A DNA stretch of 20,000 nucleotides from Chromera velia (Eukaryota > Sar > Chromeraceae). Location of the stretch: the NCBI GenBank assembly GCA_018398765.1, contig JAHBMJ010003899.1:5001-25000 (forward strand). Direction: 5' to 3'. Positions 16,412 through 20,000 of this stretch are shown here, one piece after another. Made by a program: the position numbers and the translations under genes. Each line of letters starts with the position of its first letter. Position 1 is the stretch's first letter. The notes under the pieces are model-generated. The model saw nothing but the letters and a program-made list of their open reading frames with translations. It did no database searches and was not told where the DNA came from.

Positions 16412-16691
16412 ACTCAACTGAATTGTCAGTAGTTTGATGAAAATTGAACACTCTTAATTCGAAGTCTTGGAGACTACTTACATACTGATACGATCAACTG
16501 AAGTCAACTACTAATACGTCTGGGCCCCTTGGTCCCTTTGCGCCTTCTAGCCTAGGGTCTTCTACCTCTACCGACCTCTACTTCTGCCGGGGCTCTTCAC
16601 CTCTACCCACAAATCTGTTCTTTGCCGACACTAAGTCGAAACAGTGTTAGTATAAAGTTCTAACTCATCATAGTTCATAAAAAATTTACCT
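16412..16691. other. flanking non-coding DNA
   Basis: From the LTR edge to the inverted array. It has a CT-rich stretch near 16545-16615. No gene or repeat was recognised. Confidence 0.4.
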
Positions 16692-16820
16692 CCAAAATTT
16701 GCTAAATTCCTCTAAACTCCTGTCTTTAAATTCCTTTAGATTCCTAGCTAAATTCCTCTAAATTCCTGTCTAAATTCCTCTAATTTAATTCTTATCTAAA
16801 TTTTTAGGTCTTTGCAGAGT
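16692..16820. repeat. TCTAAATTCCT array (right inverted arm)
   Basis: The reverse complement reads AAAGACCTAAAAATTTAGATAAGAATT, then AGGAATTTAGACAGGAATTTAGAGGAATTTAGCTAGGAATCTAAAGGAATTT. This follows the order of the left array at 2866-2992. Similarity may continue a little outward (AACGAG...GTTTTTGAAAAC on the right, AACGAG...GTTTCAAAAAC on the left). Confidence 0.75.
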
Positions 16821-17345
16821 AGGTTTTCAAAAACGAAAAAAGGCTCGTTATTAAACTATATAGTTATAAAGGCATAAAATTATAATTAACGCATTAAAAG
16901 AAATGAAGAATTCAAAAGTTGAGTTTATGAGATATCAGAGATAAATCTGATAAAAAAAAACATATTACTACTAGTATAGCCGCAGCCTGCGTTAGATCAA
17001 CTTTGAAGCTGCCTAGATGGATTTAATATAAAACCTTAAATAAAACGTGTATCTGGATTAACATTCCACTAGTAAGCCTGGTCAATGACATACTGCGTAA
17101 GGAAGCTAACACATTCTTATGTGGGCTGGCGGAACTTTTAAGTGAAAAGTGGAGGCAGGGGTATATAGAAAGGTGTGTGGACGAATCCAAGCTTGGCAGC
17201 CTCGGCTGCAAGTTGCCTACCTACGGGCAGTAAGTACGTGCATCAGGGGTATGCAAGGCCACTCCAGTGAAGGGGGAGAGATGAGGGGATTCAGAAGTAC
17301 ACTTGTCCTTGTGGACAACTGAACTGTAAAAGACTGATCGAGTAG
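16821..17345. other. non-coding DNA
   Basis: AT-rich, then mixed sequence. No convincing open frame, RNA gene or terminal repeat was found on either strand. Confidence 0.4.
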
Positions 17346-17690
17346 AACCTAGAGTGTTACAATGTAGCCAGGTGTTCCTACAAAAAAAATATAGAAATCG
17401 TTGGGAAATCTGTGGGAAATTGATGGGAAATCTGAGGGAAATTCTAGTAAAATCTAAGGAAAATCTATGGAAAATTGATGAGAAATCTCATATGGGAAAT
17501 CTACTTAGAAATCTGCCTCAGATTTTGATTTTTATTGGGAATCGGCCAGATTTCCACAAATTTCTTATAATTATAGAAATCTAATAGCCCTAGTAATGGG
17601 AAATGTATAGAAATCTTATGAAAATCTTTATAATCATTTCTATATTAAAATTCCCCTCAGATTTCTATAATTTGGGAAATGGCAGGCTGG
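17346..17690. repeat. degenerate GGAAATCT array
   Basis: Units such as GGGAAATCTG, GGAAATTGATG and GAAATCTA repeat irregularly, and the reverse-complement form (AGATTTC) appears towards the right end. The apparent 76-codon plus-strand frame here comes from the repeat. Confidence 0.7.
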
Positions 17691-18200
17691 AAGGAGCTTT
17701 AGGCCGAGATATGAAGCTGGAAGGGCGCAACCTAACCTAGTCTATCAGAATGAAGCTAGGTTCTCTACCAGGCTCTTCTTTCTTTTGATTAAGCTAGATT
17801 TTGGCAGAAAGAGAACAAGGCCACGCGTTTTTATGTGAGAATGTAAGACTACTCCGCCTTACCGCGGGAATTCAGTGAGTGACCGTCACAGAAAAGCCGT
17901 TCTTGCCTGTGTTATCTTCCTTTCTGGGAGAGGACTGCCCTAAGGGCCTAAACTAGCAGTGTTTCCACGGTTCAACTGCATATTGAACCAGCCGAACGCT
18001 AGGGATAATTTTTTTAAAAAAAGAAAAAAATAATAACAACAAAATTTGGTTATTTTCACTTTTTTTTTTTTTTGTTTTTATGTAAAAAATATGTGGTTCC
18101 CTATACTGTTTTTGCATCTCCACCATGGTTGTGAAAAAAAAAAAAGGTCTGGAGAACGTTTTTTTTGTTTGTTTTTTTGTTTGAAAATTATCTCTAGGCC
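17691..18200. other. non-coding DNA
   Basis: Mixed sequence followed by A and T runs near 18010-18075 and 18130-18180. Nothing recognisable as a gene. Confidence 0.4.
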
Positions 18201-18299
18201 GAATGTTAGACGCTCATTTATAAGCCGATAGCGATGATGAATGATGATGATGAATCATTGATGCCGATGGTGCCCTAGAGCACTGTCGCCGTTTTGTCT

Positions 18300-18602
18300 T
18301 ATCGGGGTCTTATATAGATATAAACGTTCAACATTCAAAAAGTCTCATCAAATATATATATATATATATATATAGAAACGATGGTTACCGACTTCCATGC
18401 ATTCTTGAACTGTTACATACAAATAAATATAAATTAAATTACAGTGTTATACTCAATCCTAGAGTCAATCATTATCATTTCAAAAATCAGTGAAACCATC
18501 TTTTTGTTCTGATCAGTGAGTGTGCGCATGTGCAATAAAGTGTGGATTATCACAGATACATACAAGCGAAATGTTGCAATCTTCATTGGCGACCCGACAA
18601 GG
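18300..18602 (+). mobile_element. probable remnant of a second LTR element (LTR end plus primer-binding site)
   Basis: Plus strand: a TATA-like TATATAGATATAAA at 18310-18323, an AATAAA at 18534-18539, and about 46 bases later a CA edge at 18584-18585 followed by TTGGCGACCCGACAAGG. TGGCGAC directly after an LTR is a common primer-binding site, complementary to the 3' end of an arginine tRNA. The order TATA, polyadenylation signal, LTR end, primer site is what an upstream LTR shows. The left LTR edge and a partner LTR are not visible, and no Gag or Pol follows. A (TA)n microsatellite at 18352-18374 lies inside. Confidence 0.4.
18352..18374. repeat. (TA)n microsatellite
   Basis: Eleven TA units, inside the candidate LTR remnant. 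Confidence 0.95.
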
Positions 18603-19065
18603 AAAAAAACAGTCAATCAAATATAGCCGGAACGTGAAAATCATGATTCGACTTCACGAGATCCGTTGATTGTTTTGAATTTATTTCTCTATTACAGATC
18701 CGGAGGTGACTGTTTCATTGCATCACCCGAATTTTTCATCCTTTATCTTCCCATTTTCTCGAATGCATGCATGGATCTCTTATGGATGAGGAAAGAATCC
18801 GTCAATCTCCCCTCGATCATGCACCCTTTGATTCACTTTTGCTCTCCATTGAAATTGGAGATCCCTTACAGTCCTGAAACAAAGGGCTTGCATAGTCAAC
18901 CAATCCTGTCTGCATGCTGAACGCGGACATACTTTTCCTCGTTCGGATCGATCGCAAAGAGAGGCCGGGAGAAATCAAGTCAGAAAGGGTACGTGCAAGG
19001 ATCGAGCTCGAAGTCTGCTTGCAGACAAACATGCATCGATCGTGTGAGAGATCGGGAAGGAAGGA
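18603..19065. other. non-coding DNA
   Basis: Short frames on both strands (the longest reads leftward from about 19164 to 18817) but no recognised domain, and none is clearly favoured by composition. Confidence 0.35.
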
Positions 19066-19075
19066 GGATCGAGGG

Positions 19076-19121
19076 ATGGATGGATGGATGGATGGAGGGA
19101 GGGAGGGAGGGAGGGAGGGAG
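19076..19121. repeat. (GGAT)n(GGAG)n microsatellite
   Basis: GGAT units pass directly into GGAG units. The opposite strand gives a spurious Pro/Ser-rich frame. Confidence 0.95.
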
Positions 19122-19780
19122 AGCGAAAATGAATTAAAGAATGACATTGCATGTATGCATGCATACATACACTCGATATTCATTCAGATCGATCGACGCT
19201 TACGTTAGCACCCGATCCTCTGCACAGGTGCGAACGGGGTCCGCCAGGAAGGAAAGAAGTAAGGACGAAAGAGGAAGGTTTGATTTAGATTTGGAGGTGC
19301 AAAGAAAACGAATGATGCATCGATGCACTCCGATGAACAAACAGCTTGCAAAGACGAGATGAATGTCTAGATGGAAAAGAAAGCTTTCTGACACAGACAG
19401 AGCTACGTGGGAGGAAACAGGTCATCTTGGACCAAGCTACAATTGAAAGCCCCCCCCCCCCGACAGTGCGTGCATGCATGGATGCATTGAAGATGATGCA
19501 TGCATGCTGTAGAGTCACAAGGACATGCACTCCATGAATGAATTCCCTCCCATACACACAGACAGCTGCATGGATGGCAACAGCGATGAATGATCCGTGC
19601 CGATGATCTGTTGGACTGACGGGGATGGAACAGAGGGGCAGGGACGAAGGGGAACGAGGGACGAATGTGCGCGTGTGTCTGTGTGTCCTTTGTTTTGTTT
19701 CATTCTCATTGATTCTTCCTTCCAACAAGTCAGCCGGTCAAGATTCACTCACTCATTCTCGCGACCCGAGCAGATTCAGG
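19122..19780. other. low-complexity DNA with TGCATGC and GATCGATC motifs
   Basis: Contains TGCATGCATGCATAC-type stretches (19149-19170, 19470-19510), GATCGATC stretches and a C12 run (19450-19461). Frames here on both strands are low-complexity, and I do not accept any as a gene. Confidence 0.4.
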
Positions 19781-19785
19781 TCATC

Positions 19786-19816
19786 ACTCTCTCTCTCTCT
19801 CTTTTTTTTTTTTTTT
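19786..19816 (+). repeat. (CT)n followed by poly-T
   Basis: CT dinucleotides run into fifteen T. On the plus strand this is a strong polypyrimidine tract directly upstream of the candidate exon. Confidence 0.9.
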
Positions 19817-19841
19817 ACTGTCGGTCTTCTTCTGGATCGAG

Positions 19842-20000
19842 TGGGGGCACAATCCAGGTGGGGGCAGTGAGGCCATCGAGGGACTTGATCGGTTCGTGGC
19901 CGTGTCTGGTCACCCTCAGAGGGGACAGCTGGGGGAAGATGAGAAGACCAGGAACCAAATTCAGGAGGGGGTCCAACAGGCGAATTCGAAGGGAGACTCT
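19842..20000 (+). CDS. probable exon, continues beyond the window
   Basis: One frame is open from the poly-T tract to the last base. The part after the possible acceptors (GAG ending at 19841, or CAG ending at 19857) reads as protein: GLDRFVAVSGHPQRGQLGED, then NQIQEGVQQANSKGDS. The other two frames contain stops. Base composition rises in G+C against the left. I do not recognise the protein. The exon may start at 19842 or 19858; the polypyrimidine tract fits either. The 3' end lies outside the window. Confidence 0.4.

Noticed and set aside
17354-17584. 76-codon plus-strand frame
   Set aside because: It is generated by the GGAAATCT array; the repeated Gly-Asn-Leu pattern reflects the DNA repeat.
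18817-19728. Minus-strand frames of 115 and 147 codons
   Set aside because: They run through GGAT/GGAG and TGCATGC low-complexity DNA, and their Pro/Ser and His-rich parts come from those repeats.

Overview
The window looks like repeat-rich nuclear DNA from a eukaryote. Protein-coding sequence is sparse and looks spliced, there are AATAAA motifs after open frames, many microsatellites, tRNA-derived modules, and one very large LTR retrotransposon. I cannot name the species.

The dominant object is a Ty3/gypsy retrotransposon of the chromovirus type on the minus strand, 3546-16411 (12,866 bp). Its LTRs (15914-16411 is the 5' LTR, 3546-4043 the 3' LTR) are both exactly 498 bp, run TG...CA (TGCTATG...GAGATCA on the element's strand), and differ at 13 sites with no indel (97.4% identity). 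Reading on the minus strand from high to low coordinates: 5' LTR; a 2 kb leader containing about 14 copies of a 79-bp tandem repeat; an unidentified open frame; Gag (ATG at 13504); two zinc knuckles; retropepsin-like protease; reverse transcriptase; RNase H; integrase (HHCC and D,D-35-E); a GPY/F-like module; a chromodomain; a 2.6 kb 3' region with GT and GGAT microsatellites; a triplicated polypurine tract; 3' LTR. Gag would form the particle, Pol would copy the RNA, and the chromodomain would guide insertion to marked chromatin.

The coding part is broken by about eight frame changes and by twelve in-frame stop codons. Ten of the twelve are TAA or TAG, mostly where glutamine would fit. The catalytic motifs are intact and the LTRs are young. 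The window therefore raises the question of whether the host reads TAA/TAG as glutamine or whether this copy decayed by C-to-T changes.

Left flank (1-3545): GTCT microsatellite, a 59-bp tandem repeat, three small plausible coding stretches on the plus strand (541-754, 1026-1447, 1661-1966), then AT-rich DNA, an AGGAATTTAGA array, a tRNA-related SINE-like module and a cluster of CCGGTCRACCGG palindromes. Right flank (16412-20000): an inverted copy of the AGGAATTTAGA array, a GGAAATCT array, a probable remnant of a second LTR element (TATA, AATAAA, then a primer-binding-like TGGCGACCCGAC), microsatellites, and a probable plus-strand exon running off the right edge.
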